Below, piece by piece: positions 41,521 to 50,592 of a stretch of 64,000 nt of DNA (position 1 is the stretch's first letter; every line of letters begins with the position of its first letter). The DNA is from Roseburia hominis (GTDB lineage Bacteria; Bacillota; Clostridia; Lachnospirales; Lachnospiraceae), in contig CP159990.1 of the NCBI GenBank assembly GCA_040702975.1, forward strand, positions 2,232,001 through 2,296,000, read 5' to 3'. The notes under the pieces were generated by a model that saw only the letters and a program-made list of their open reading frames with translations, ran no database searches and was not told the DNA's origin. The position numbers and the translations under genes are program-made.

Positions 41521-41886
41521 ATGACTTTACAGGAATGTTATAATGCCATAGGCGGTAATTATGCGGAGGTGTTCGCGCGGTTACATAGTGAACGGCTGGT
41601 GCGCAAATTTGTTCTGAAATTTTTAGATGATAAAAGTTATGAGCTTCTCTGTGTTTCGATGGCAGAGAAAGACTATGATGAGGCATTTCGGGCAGCACAT
41701 ACAATAAAGGGTGTGTGTCAGAATCTTGGTTTTGACCGGTTGCTGGAGTCAAGCAGCAAGTTATCTGATGCGCTGCGCCATGGCTGGACTCCGGAGGCTG
41801 ATGTTCTCGTTGAGCAGGTGAAAGAGGATTATTGTGTTACGACTGCTGCAATTCGGGAATATGAAAAAGAATGCGAGGAACATTAA
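41521..41886 (+). CDS. Hpt domain phosphotransfer protein
   Basis: 121 residues. A stand-alone histidine phosphotransfer protein: AFRAAHTIKGVCQNLGFDRL carries the phosphoacceptor His near residue 60. It relays phosphate between receivers of hybrid kinases and output receivers. Starts 15 bases after the HD-GYP gene with AAAGGAGG and is followed by the kinase gene only 1 base after its stop, so the three form a coupled unit. Confidence 0.93.
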   Translation: MTLQECYNAIGGNYAEVFARLHSERLVRKFVLKFLDDKSYELLCVSMAEKDYDEAFRAAHTIKGVCQNLGFDRLLESSSKLSDALRHGWTPEADVLVEQVKEDYCVTTAAIREYEKECEEH

Positions 41887-41887
41887 T

Positions 41888-44491
41888 ATGCAGAAGCGGA
41901 ATAAGACTATGCGTTATTTGACGCTTAGTTTGATTGGTGTCAGTATTTCCTGTGTTTGCGTTTTTTGTTTTCTGGTAAAGTATATGAACCGGCAGAGTGA
42001 GAATACCATTAATCAGTTGGGAAACGTCTATATGGCCAGTATCAATGAGAGAATTTCCAAGCATTTTGAGACGATGATCGATCTGCGCCTGACACAGCTG
42101 GAAACGTTGGTGGAGACGATCCCGTCAAATACAAATAGTGATTCCGACAGCAAAGAATTGAGAGAGTGGCTGGAATACAGTGCTAAAGCCCGCGGTTTTG
42201 AGTCCCTGGCGTACTATTTTGAAGACGGAAGCTTTGAAATGCTCTACGGAGAGCAGGTGCGGTCGCTGAACCCGGAACCATTCCAGGAAGCTATGCAGAA
42301 TGGAGAACGGAAGGTATCCGTGGGAGTGGGCGAACAGGAAGAGAAAGTTGCTGTCATGGGAATTCCGTTTGACGTGGAGATGCAGGATGGAAGAGATTGC
42401 ATTGCGTTGGTAGGAAAGCTGCCTATTGAATATCTTTCGAGTACGCTTTCTCTGGGGGACAGAGATACCATGGTGTATTCTTTCGTTATCCGCAAAGATG
42501 GAAGTTTTGTTGTCAGCAGCTATGACAGTGTCCGGGACAATTATTTCGATCGCATCCGCGCCCTTTATGAGGAGGTAGATGGAAAAGGGGCAGAGCAGTT
42601 GATCGTGGAACTACAGGAAGCGATGGAAAGTAACAAAGACTATGCATCTATGGTACAATTGTATGGGGAACGGCGTCAGCTCTATTGTTCAAAGATGCCG
42701 ATGTCAGAATGGTATCTGGTAACGGTGATGCCGTATGGAACCCTGAATCGCACGATTGAGGATATGGGAGGCAGATCTCTAAAAGTTTTTGTGGTAAGCT
42801 GTGCTGTGATTCTGCTCGTATTGCTTTTTGTTTTTCAGAGATATTTCAAATTAAACCGGGATCAGATGCTGGAACTGGAAAGGGCCCGGCAACAGGCAGA
42901 GGAGGCCAACCGGTCCAAGGGAGAATTTCTTTCTAATATGAGCCATGACATCCGTACGCCGATGAATGCAATCGTGGGCATGAATGCCATTGCCATGGCA
43001 AATATTAATGATACCAAGCGGGTACAGGATTGCCTGAAAAAGATTGGCCTCTCCAGCAGACATTTGTTGGGGCTTATCAATGATGTGCTGGATATGTCAA
43101 AAATCGAGAGCGGTAAGATGACACTAAATGTGGAGTTGGTGTCTCTGCGCGAAGCCATGGATAGTATTGTCAGTATTATACAGCCGCAGGTCAAAGAGAA
43201 ACAGCAGAAATTCAATGTATTTATTTACGATATTTTTTCTGAGAATGTTCGATGTGACAGTGTAAGGCTTAATCAGGTTCTGTTAAATCTATTGTCAAAC
43301 GCGGTAAAATTCACACCGGAGGGCGGTTCGATCGAAGTGTCCCTGCATGAAGTGGAATCCCCGAAAGGAGAAGGATTCGTCCGTATTCTGATGCGGGTGA
43401 AGGATGACGGTATCGGTATGTCGGAAGAATTCCAGGCACGTATTTTTGATTCCTTCAGCAGGGAGGACAGCAAGAGGGTACAAAAAACAGAAGGAACCGG
43501 CCTGGGAATGGCAATCACGAAATACATTGTGGATGCTATGGGCGGTGAAATTGAGGTGAAAAGCGCCCATGGCGAGGGTACGGAGTTCTGTGTGACTCTG
43601 GATTTTGAAAGAGCGGAGGAAATGGAGGACGATATGGTCCTGCCTGATTTTACGATGTTGGTGGTGGATGATGACCAGCAGCTCTGCGAAAGTACCGTAG
43701 CGTCCCTGAAATCGATTGGAGTTCGGACAGAGTGGGCTTTAGATGGCGAGACGGCCATTCAGATGGTGAATGAACATCATAAGAATCATTCGGATTATCA
43801 CGTGATTCTTCTGGACTGGAAGCTGCCCGGTATGGATGGTATCCGAACAGCCCGGGAGTTGAGAAGACAGTTGGGGAATGACGTTCCTATTCTGTTGATC
43901 TCTGCCTATGATTGCAGTGAGATTGAGGCGGAAGCGCGTGCGGCGGGAATCAGTGGATTCTTGTCAAAACCACTGTTCAGATCCACCTTGTATTATGGAT
44001 TGAAGCCTTATAGTGAGCCTGCTTCTGAACTGCCGCAACCGGAGAAGGTGGAAGTAGATTTCTCTGGCAGGCGTATTTTGCTTGCGGAGGATAATGAACT
44101 CAACTGGGAGATTGCAAATGAGCTGCTTCAGGATCTGGGACTGAAACTGGATTGGGCGGAAAACGGGCAGATCTGTGTGGATATGTTCAGTCAATCCGAG
44201 GTAGGCTTTTATGATGCCGTGCTGATGGATATCCGGATGCCGGTCATGAATGGGTATGAGGCGACGGATGTGATTCGCGGCATGGACCGCCCGGATGCGT
44301 CCCTTCCAATTATCGCTATGACGGCAGATGCGTTTTCCGAGGATATTCAAAGGTGTATGGAGCATGGCATGAATGCGCATATGTCAAAGCCGATTGATAT
44401 GAAAGAGATTACCCGCATTTTGAGTAAATGTTTTTTCGGGGGGGGGCAGGAGTCCCGGCCGATAGATAGTGTAGAATGGAGAGAAGTCTGA
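41888..44491 (+). CDS. Membrane hybrid histidine kinase with extracellular sensor and two receivers
   Basis: 867 residues from the ATG at 41888 (GAGGA upstream). Membrane helices at about 10-30 and 300-320 enclose a ~270-residue extracellular domain of Cache-like pattern. HisKA H-box SNMSHDIRTPMNAI (His near 353), HATPase (LLSNAVKFTPEGG; DDGIGMSEE; EGTGLGMAI), receiver 1 (LVVDDDQQ; LLDWKLPGMDG) and receiver 2 (ILLAEDNELNWEIA; LMDIRMPVMNG). It is the only member of the island that can sense outside the cell directly, and the Hpt gene precedes it. A run of nine G lies in the last codons. Confidence 0.94.
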   Translation: MQKRNKTMRYLTLSLIGVSISCVCVFCFLVKYMNRQSENTINQLGNVYMASINERISKHFETMIDLRLTQLETLVETIPSNTNSDSDSKELREWLEYSAKARGFESLAYYFEDGSFEMLYGEQVRSLNPEPFQEAMQNGERKVSVGVGEQEEKVAVMGIPFDVEMQDGRDCIALVGKLPIEYLSSTLSLGDRDTMVYSFVIRKDGSFVVSSYDSVRDNYFDRIRALYEEVDGKGAEQLIVELQEAMESNKDYASMVQLYGERRQLYCSKMPMSEWYLVTVMPYGTLNRTIEDMGGRSLKVFVVSCAVILLVLLFVFQRYFKLNRDQMLELERARQQAEEANRSKGEFLSNMSHDIRTPMNAIVGMNAIAMANINDTKRVQDCLKKIGLSSRHLLGLINDVLDMSKIESGKMTLNVELVSLREAMDSIVSIIQPQVKEKQQKFNVFIYDIFSENVRCDSVRLNQVLLNLLSNAVKFTPEGGSIEVSLHEVESPKGEGFVRILMRVKDDGIGMSEEFQARIFDSFSREDSKRVQKTEGTGLGMAITKYIVDAMGGEIEVKSAHGEGTEFCVTLDFERAEEMEDDMVLPDFTMLVVDDDQQLCESTVASLKSIGVRTEWALDGETAIQMVNEHHKNHSDYHVILLDWKLPGMDGIRTARELRRQLGNDVPILLISAYDCSEIEAEARAAGISGFLSKPLFRSTLYYGLKPYSEPASELPQPEKVEVDFSGRRILLAEDNELNWEIANELLQDLGLKLDWAENGQICVDMFSQSEVGFYDAVLMDIRMPVMNGYEATDVIRGMDRPDASLPIIAMTADAFSEDIQRCMEHGMNAHMSKPIDMKEITRILSKCFFGGGQESRPIDSVEWREV
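44438..44446 (+). repeat. Homopolymer of nine G near the end of the kinase gene
   Basis: The run codes for Gly residues 16 codons before the stop. Slippage by one base would alter only the last ~15 residues and end within 20-25 bases in either frame. Confidence 0.9.
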
Positions 44492-44492
44492 T

Positions 44493-47003
44493 ATGCGTGG
44501 AATGCATGACAGGCAAGAGAGGAAAATCATGAGAGGGAAAAGAGAATGTGTCTGGAATCCGGAGGCTCTCCAGGATGACAGGCAACAGGATATTGCAGAT
44601 ATTATTTCTCATAATTTTTTGAAAATCTTGAAGGTTAATCTGACCACTGATACGCATCTGGATGTTCTGGTAGCGGCAGATGAACTTGAGGGAGAAAATG
44701 GATATGCAGATCGGTTCTCAGAATGGCTTGAAAGATTTGCCGGGACAGGATATGTAAGTGAGGAAGACAGGAACAATTACCTGTCTTTCTGTAATCTGAA
44801 CCATTTGAGAAAGCGGTTCAAGACCGGAAGTAAATTCATAAGTTGTCATTACCGGAGAAAAGTAGACGGAGAGTTTCGCTGGGTATCCATGGAAGTGGTA
44901 GCCGGCAAGGAATACAGAGATGACAATCAGGTTGTTTTTCTGTATGTGAGAGATATCCATAGCGATTATCTGCAGCAGCTTAACTTTACTGTGCAAAAGA
45001 CGGAAAACGCACTGAGTGTTATAAATCTGAACCTGACCGGCAATATGTACGGGGCAGGCTGCGGGGATTATGTAAATCTTGTCATGAATCGGACAAATGG
45101 TACTACAGATGACTATTTGAATTATCTGAGTAGCTTTATTCAGGGGGAGAAAGAAAAACAGGAGTTTCAGGAAATCTTTAACCGGGAGAATCTGATCCGT
45201 CTTTTTGAGAGAGGAGAGACACTCGTGACTTTCCTGGCAACTTTCATGCTGAAGGAGGAGACAAGAAGGACTCTGAAATTTACGGTGGCAATGGAGCAGA
45301 ATAGTTTTTCTGGCGATGTAGAGGCAGTACTCTACACGATGGATGTGACCCGGGAATACCTGCGGAGCCATCTGATTCCGATGCTGTACCGGACGAATTT
45401 CCAGACAATCGGTGTGATCGATTTAAAGCGTGGGACAATCGCTTTGAATAAAGGGGAGCTAAAAGATATTTCCCAGCTGATTGATTCAGAAGAATCCTAT
45501 GAGGAGGTAAGACGAAAGGTCAGCATAGAATATATCGCGCCTGTGGACCGGGAAGGTTATCTTTTGAAGACAACTACAGAGAATTTGAAGAAAAACCTTG
45601 CAGAAAATGACTACTATGCTTTCCCAATATATTATGAGGAAGATGGAGAGAAGCGAATCAAGAATTACCGCTATCGTTATCTGTCGAAGGAATTTGAATT
45701 GGTGATTGCCACGGTGGAGGATGTGACGACACTCGCCGAGAAGGATGCTCTGACTGGTGGACTGAATCAGCAGGGCTTCATCAGGAATGTAGAGTTATTG
45801 ATGGAAAGGCAGGAGCTGAAAGACAAATATGCGATTTTGTGTCTGGATGTCAAAGGCTTTAAAGCGATCAATGAGCTTTTTGGAATTCTCGAAGGAAATG
45901 ACCTTCTGAGGGCATTGTACAGAAGTCTGGAAAAATCTTTCCTGGAGCCTGAGATCGTGGCGAGAGTGGAGGCAGATCAGTATTTGTGTCTGGTGGAATG
46001 GGGAAAGCTGGATTTCGAGAAATTGGTATCCTGGTGTGAAAAGGATTTCTGCATCAAAGGAAAACCATTTCGTGTCTCGAAAAGATGCGGTATATATTTG
46101 ATCCGGGAACATACGATGGCAGTAAGAAGTATGTGTGACCGGGCAAGGCTCGCGCTGTCTATTGCAAAAAGTGAGCGGAGTATCAAACCGTATATCATTT
46201 TCGATGATATGATGAATGCGGAATATGTTGACCGCTCTGAGATTTTGGGGCAGTTCGATAACAGCTTGAAAAACAGAGAATTCTGCATATATCTGCAGCC
46301 GGTCATGGATCCGGTGAGCGGGCAGATCTCGGCAGCGGAAGCACTTGTGCGCTGGAAGCATCCGGAAAAAGGGTTTATTTCGCCGCAGCATTTTATTCCG
46401 GCATTGGAGGGAAATGGTTATATTTCCCAGCTGGATCTGTATGTAGTGCATGAGGTAGAAAGATTCCAGCAGCAAAGGGCGGAGCAGGGACTTCCGGTTG
46501 TGCCAATCTCCGTCAATCTGTCCTGGATGGATTTTTATGATGAAGAGTTGGTATCGTGGCTTCACAATTATGCGGAATCCCAAAAAGATCAAAAGCATAG
46601 GATATATTTTGAGATTACAGAAACCTCCTATGCTGCAGTGGCGGAAAACAAAAGTCAGCTTTTGGAACAGATTCGGGAGTATGGCGTTGCATTTTCGCTT
46701 GACGACTTTGGAAGTGGGTATTCTTCGTTCAGCACTCTGCAGAACTATGATTTTGATATTCTGAAGATTGACATTGGCTTTGTGAGAAGAATCGAACAGT
46801 GTGATAAAACGAAGAGTATCATTGACTCTATCATTAAGATGGTACATCAGATGGATGCCAAAGTAGTGGCAGAGGGGGCAGAGACCTTGGAACAGGTAGA
46901 GTTTTTGAAAGAAAGAGGATGTGACTATGTTCAGGGATATTACTATTACAAACCAATGCCCATGGAGATATTTGCTGAGCTTCTGAATCAGCAGATGGCA
47001 TAA
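44493..47003 (+). CDS. Degenerate GGDEF - EAL cyclic-di-GMP phosphodiesterase
   Basis: 836 residues; the ATG at 44493 follows GGAGAGAAG, with an ATG at 44529 as alternative. Residues 1-410 are PAS-like sensor segments, the first with HYRRKVDGEFRWVSMEV as in the kinase at 35776. The GGDEF-like domain has VEADQ instead of GGDEF and so should not make cyclic-di-GMP. The EAL domain keeps the catalytic set: AAEALVRWKHP, ISVNLS, EITET, LDDFGSGYSS, LKIDIGFV, EGAET and QGYYYYKP. It is likely an active phosphodiesterase, balancing the GGDEF of the gene at 39437. One base separates it from the kinase. Confidence 0.92.
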   Translation: MRGMHDRQERKIMRGKRECVWNPEALQDDRQQDIADIISHNFLKILKVNLTTDTHLDVLVAADELEGENGYADRFSEWLERFAGTGYVSEEDRNNYLSFCNLNHLRKRFKTGSKFISCHYRRKVDGEFRWVSMEVVAGKEYRDDNQVVFLYVRDIHSDYLQQLNFTVQKTENALSVINLNLTGNMYGAGCGDYVNLVMNRTNGTTDDYLNYLSSFIQGEKEKQEFQEIFNRENLIRLFERGETLVTFLATFMLKEETRRTLKFTVAMEQNSFSGDVEAVLYTMDVTREYLRSHLIPMLYRTNFQTIGVIDLKRGTIALNKGELKDISQLIDSEESYEEVRRKVSIEYIAPVDREGYLLKTTTENLKKNLAENDYYAFPIYYEEDGEKRIKNYRYRYLSKEFELVIATVEDVTTLAEKDALTGGLNQQGFIRNVELLMERQELKDKYAILCLDVKGFKAINELFGILEGNDLLRALYRSLEKSFLEPEIVARVEADQYLCLVEWGKLDFEKLVSWCEKDFCIKGKPFRVSKRCGIYLIREHTMAVRSMCDRARLALSIAKSERSIKPYIIFDDMMNAEYVDRSEILGQFDNSLKNREFCIYLQPVMDPVSGQISAAEALVRWKHPEKGFISPQHFIPALEGNGYISQLDLYVVHEVERFQQQRAEQGLPVVPISVNLSWMDFYDEELVSWLHNYAESQKDQKHRIYFEITETSYAAVAENKSQLLEQIREYGVAFSLDDFGSGYSSFSTLQNYDFDILKIDIGFVRRIEQCDKTKSIIDSIIKMVHQMDAKVVAEGAETLEQVEFLKERGCDYVQGYYYYKPMPMEIFAELLNQQMA

Positions 47004-47088
47004 TGCAGCAACCTGCCAGATAATATCATTATAGAAAGTCTATCTGTTATAAATGGAAAAATCAATATGTGTATTTGAAACGATATAT

Positions 47089-47124
47089 AAAACAGCAAGC
47101 CGAAAAGAATCGGCTTGCTGTTTT
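47089..47124. terminator. Bidirectional terminator at the end of the signalling island
   Basis: AAAACAGCAAGCCGA pairs perfectly with TCGGCTTGCTGTTTT across a 6-base loop. Confidence 0.93.
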
Positions 47125-47145
47125 GCTGCAAAGATTTAAGAAATA

Positions 47146-48781
47146 GAGGGCGTAAAAAATCTTGTGTCTATAAAAAATGAATTTTTCTGATAAGAATTAG
47201 ATATGTAATATTTTGCTGTCGAATTCATGCCTTTACTGTTGTCGAATTAGTTGTTCTATTTATAATATAACCATTTGGCAAGATTTTATACATCTTTTTT
47301 GATTTTTTGCATAGCAAACAAGGCATTGTGCTTATTGCTCTTTTGTGGGCTCTGCCCACACCCGACCTCTGGAATAAGATTGGGATTTTTTGGCAATAAT
47401 ACAAATGCCGACGGAATAAAGGAGAGGCGGGAATGGGGGCTTCAGGAGCGTTGCCATTCCTGCCTTTTCTATTTACAGATAATCGGTAAGCCTTTCTCCA
47501 TATAAAACAATCAGCTGATTCAATACCTGATCCCAGTTCCGATATCTCTGTGTCCACTTCTTAACTACATTTTCACTGGCAAGATATAACATCTTTTCCA
47601 ATGCCGTATCGCTCGGGAATACACTTTTAGTTTTCGTGACTTTCCGATACTGCCGATTCAATCCCTCTATAATATTCGTTGTGTACATGATCCGTCGGAT
47701 ATCATTTGAAAACTGGAAAAAGGAACTCAAATCTTCCCAGTTGTTTTCCCAGTTACTGATTGCATAGGGATATTTCTTTCCCCATTTTTCTTTAATGGCA
47801 TCAAGCTCTGACAAAGCTGCTGCTTCAGTTGGGGCATTATATACTGCTTTGAAATCGGAGGAAAATTTTTTTAAATCATTATAGTTTACATATTTGAAGG
47901 AATTACGCAGCATATGGATGATACATCTCTGGATCTCTGCCTGAGGATAGACTGCCTGTATTGCTTCTTTAAATCCTGGCAACCCATCTACACAGAAAAA
48001 GAGAACATCTTTTACCCCACGATTTTTCAGATCATTCAGCATCCCCAGCCAGAACTTGCTGGTCTCATTGGCACCTACTGTAATGCTCAGGATATCTTTA
48101 TAACCTTCCACAGTAACCCCAAGGACCACATAGGCAGCACGGCTTAAGATTCTTCCGTCTTCCCTGACCTTGTAATGGATGCAGTCCATAAAAACAAAAG
48201 GATAAACCGGATTCAGAGGGCGAGACTGCCATTCTTTGACCTGTGGGAGGATCTTATCAGTAATCTTGCTGACCATTTCTGCTGATAATTCAATTCCATA
48301 AAGATCCTGAAGCTGGTCATGAATATCACGTGTACTCATACCACGGGCATATAAAGAAATCACTTTTTCTTCAATCCCGGAAATGTCCCGTTGATATTTA
48401 GGAATCAGTTTTGGCTCAAACTCTCCATTGCGGTCTCTCGGGACATCAATTTGAAATTCACCATACTGACTTTTCAGGTTTTTCGTAGAATAACCATTTC
48501 TTTTATTGCCGGTGCTCAAATCCCCTTTATGATTTTTTTCATAACCGAGGGTTGCATCCAACTCAGCCTCCATAAGCTCCTGAAGGATGTCTTTGAAACT
48601 GTCTTTGAGAAGTGCATATACATCTGCAACGCTGTTGATGTTATTTTCTGAGATAATCTGTCGAATTTGTTCCTTTGCTACTGCCATAAAAATACTCCTT
48701 TTCGATAAGAATTGTCATATCTGAATTCTTACCAAAAAGGAGCCATTTTTTACCAAAAAACACAAACTATTTTACACTACC
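47146..48781 (-). mobile_element. IS256-family insertion sequence
   Basis: 1636 bases. The left end GAGGGCGTAAAAAATCTTGTG and the reverse complement of the right end GGTAGTGTAAAATAGTTTGTG match at 15 of 21 positions. AAGAAATA occurs on both sides (47138-47145 and 48782-48789), an 8-base target duplication as expected for the family. The 327 bases behind the transposase gene (47146-47472) are longer than usual; they hold a plus-strand hairpin GGCGGGAATGG ... CCATTCCTGCC with TTTT (47426-47468) that would stop transcription entering from the left. Confidence 0.85.
47473..48687 (-). CDS. IS256 family transposase
   Basis: 404 residues, full length for the family. Mutator-type DDE transposase: Asp168 in PFVFMDCIHYK, Asp234 in FFCVDGLPGF and Glu341 in TNIIEGLNRQYRK. 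The C/D-H signature IQRCIIHMLRNS is also present. No frame damage, so it may be active. Gene reads leftward within the element. Confidence 0.95.
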   Translation of the reverse strand: MAVAKEQIRQIISENNINSVADVYALLKDSFKDILQELMEAELDATLGYEKNHKGDLSTGNKRNGYSTKNLKSQYGEFQIDVPRDRNGEFEPKLIPKYQRDISGIEEKVISLYARGMSTRDIHDQLQDLYGIELSAEMVSKITDKILPQVKEWQSRPLNPVYPFVFMDCIHYKVREDGRILSRAAYVVLGVTVEGYKDILSITVGANETSKFWLGMLNDLKNRGVKDVLFFCVDGLPGFKEAIQAVYPQAEIQRCIIHMLRNSFKYVNYNDLKKFSSDFKAVYNAPTEAAALSELDAIKEKWGKKYPYAISNWENNWEDLSSFFQFSNDIRRIMYTTNIIEGLNRQYRKVTKTKSVFPSDTALEKMLYLASENVVKKWTQRYRNWDQVLNQLIVLYGERLTDYL

Positions 48782-48792
48782 AAGAAATACAA

Positions 48793-49230
48793 TTAGGTCG
48801 TCTGCTTTTCACTATTCCCAGTCTTTTTAAGAATCTGTATGACTCCTAGTATCTGCTGTTGTTCCTCTTGATTCATGCTCAATAATACGTCCTGCAATTC
48901 AGGGAGAATGTTTACCTGATTTGTGGCTTCTTTTTGAAGTCTATATAGAACAGACTTTTGTTGTTCCACATCCATCTTTGCCAATAACTGTTGTAATTCT
49001 GGTAAAATGGAGTTCCTCTCACTGGGAAGTCCCGTCAATTCGTCGATGGATACGTTCAATTTTTTTGCATAGCTGATCAATGCCTGGGCACTGCATTTGT
49101 TGCAGCCACGTTCCAATGCGGAGATATGGTTTTTTGTTAAACCGCAGGCTATTGCCATCTCCTGCTGTGTGATTTTGCCTTTTTCGCGAAACATCTGTAA
49201 ACGCTGTCCTAAATTTGTCTCTTTATCCAT
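48793..49230 (-). CDS. XRE family transcriptional regulator
   Basis: 145 residues. Helix-turn-helix at 8-62: LGQRLQMFREKGKITQQEMAIACGLTKNHISALERGCNKCSA. The C-terminal half contains two copies of a helix motif, SILPELQQLLAKMDVEQQK and NILPELQDVLLSMNQEEQQ, about 40 residues apart, probably for oligomerisation. It is divergent from the pilus operon and is the likely regulator of it. The IS target duplication ends 3 bases after its stop codon, so the gene itself is undamaged. Confidence 0.88.
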   Translation of the reverse strand: MDKETNLGQRLQMFREKGKITQQEMAIACGLTKNHISALERGCNKCSAQALISYAKKLNVSIDELTGLPSERNSILPELQQLLAKMDVEQQKSVLYRLQKEATNQVNILPELQDVLLSMNQEEQQQILGVIQILKKTGNSEKQTT

Positions 49231-49263
49231 AATATTCCTCGCTTATTTACTGATATTTTGATG

Positions 49264-49363
49264 TATTGTATCATTCACATTTTGCCAAATGACTTGCTTG
49301 AAGGTAAAGGATACAATATACTGGTATTTTTATATTATAACTATATTTCGTGACTTGTTTCAA
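49264..49363 (-). promoter_or_regulatory. Promoter and possible operator of the XRE gene
   Basis: Minus strand: TTGAAA (49363-49358), 18 bases, TATAAT (49339-49334). Downstream in the leader, TATTGTATC (49264-49272) and GATACAATA (49310-49318) form a perfect 9-base inverted repeat with wide spacing, a candidate autoregulatory site. Confidence 0.5.
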
Positions 49364-49401
49364 TAGAAAACAAAAAATAATGATTTATAATGATTTTTAT
49401 C

Positions 49402-49447
49402 TTGACTTTGTAATTTCATGCGTGTATAATCTGCGTTACAAGTAACG
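49402..49447 (+). promoter_or_regulatory. Promoter of the pilus operon with start-site palindrome
   Basis: TTGACT, 17 bases, TATAAT (49425-49430). CGTTAC-AA-GTAACG at 49434-49447 covers the expected start site and would block transcription if bound. A second small hairpin TAATGA-AATA-TCATTA lies at 49473-49488. Confidence 0.8.
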
Positions 49448-49506
49448 GAAAACAATTACTTGGTGCAGATGATAATGAAATATCATTAGAAAGGAGGCGC
49501 GCTGAT

Positions 49507-49527
49507 ATGATGTTACATAAATCGTGA
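49507..49527 (+). CDS. Possible six-codon leader peptide
   Basis: AAAGGAGG (49490-49497), the strongest ribosome binding site in this region, is followed after 9 bases by ATG ATG TTA CAT AAA TCG TGA (MMLHKS). The sortase gene starts 34 bases after the stop with a weaker site. This may be a translated leader that affects downstream translation, or the remains of a gene start. Confidence 0.45.
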   Translation: MMLHKS

Positions 49528-49561
49528 AAAGCAAATTATGAATTTAGGAGCAGGATAAAAG

Positions 49562-50545
49562 ATGGGGAAGAAGAAAAGACTTCTATTGGGTATCGTTTTC
49601 ATTCTGATCGGAACGGGTTGTTTTTTATATCCTGATTTTCGCGAGTGGAAGTTGCAACAGAAAGTGGACCAGATGATAGAGAAGTTCGAAAATGAGCATT
49701 CACAATCTGGGAACCAGCCCGGGAAAAGGGAGGAAAGGAGGAAAACGACTTTTCCTGTGTCAGGTGAATTACAAAAAGAAGAGATAAAGCCTGGATCCGG
49801 GATGACGGAAGAACTATACCTGGAGATGAAGCGTTATAATGAGAATTTAGTTGCTTTCGGGCAGAGTATTGCAGATGCATGGAGTTATGAGCAGGCGCCG
49901 GTGGGAATCACATCATTGGAGAGTGATGAGTCGGTAATAGGATATATTGAGATACCGGATATGGAAGTGAGGCTGCCGCTATTTTTAGGTGCCTCTGATG
50001 CGAATCTTGCGAAGGGCGCGGCAGTGTTATCCGGGACTAGTATGCCAATTGGGGGAAAGAATACGAATTGTGTGATCGCCGGTCACAGGGGATGGAGGGG
50101 GAGTGCCTGTTTCCTTTATATCGAGAATGCCAAAATCGGTTCGGAAGTTTATATCACGAATCCCTGGGAAACTTTGACCTATAAGGTGACGGATAGGGAA
50201 GTCGTAGACCCTTGGGACAGTGATTCTATCATGATTCGGGAAGGAAAAGATATGGTAACACTGATTACCTGCCATCCCTACACTTTGGGTAATAGCCCCT
50301 ATCGCTATCTGGTATTCTGTGAGCGTATGGAAGCGGAGGATACCAAGAGTGCGGCTAAAGAAATTGAAAAAGGGAACAAAAGTTTCGATATCTTATCGGA
50401 CGAACGCGAATGGAAGGCTTCTAATGGTCTGATTTACTGGGAATCCTGTATTAGGATCGGGATGCCGATTATTGGATTGATTACAGTTGTAATCCTGATG
50501 TTAGTCAGGAGCAAAAGCAATAGGAGGCAGGAAAGAGAACGTTAA
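49562..50545 (+). CDS. Class C (pilin-type) sortase 1
   Basis: 327 residues. N-terminal membrane anchor (6-24), charged linker, then the sortase barrel: His in CVIAGHRGW near residue 173, Cys in TLITCHPYTLG near 236 and Arg in SPYRYLVF near 248. A second membrane helix lies at about 293-315, the usual class C plan. It joins pilin subunits by a Thr-Lys isopeptide bond. First gene of the pilus operon. Confidence 0.92.
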   Translation: MGKKKRLLLGIVFILIGTGCFLYPDFREWKLQQKVDQMIEKFENEHSQSGNQPGKREERRKTTFPVSGELQKEEIKPGSGMTEELYLEMKRYNENLVAFGQSIADAWSYEQAPVGITSLESDESVIGYIEIPDMEVRLPLFLGASDANLAKGAAVLSGTSMPIGGKNTNCVIAGHRGWRGSACFLYIENAKIGSEVYITNPWETLTYKVTDREVVDPWDSDSIMIREGKDMVTLITCHPYTLGNSPYRYLVFCERMEAEDTKSAAKEIEKGNKSFDILSDEREWKASNGLIYWESCIRIGMPIIGLITVVILMLVRSKSNRRQERER

Positions 50546-50592
50546 CAGCTTTATGTATAAACATGCAAAAAAAGAAAGAAGGAGAATGATTT

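Noticed and set aside
44438-44500. Possible programmed frameshift at the G run fusing the kinase to the EAL protein
   Set aside because: Both alternative frames meet a stop within about 25 bases, so no fusion product can form.
47275-47505. Open frames in the 3' part of the IS
   Set aside because: No recognisable product, no good start signal, and they run into the transposase gene or hairpin.
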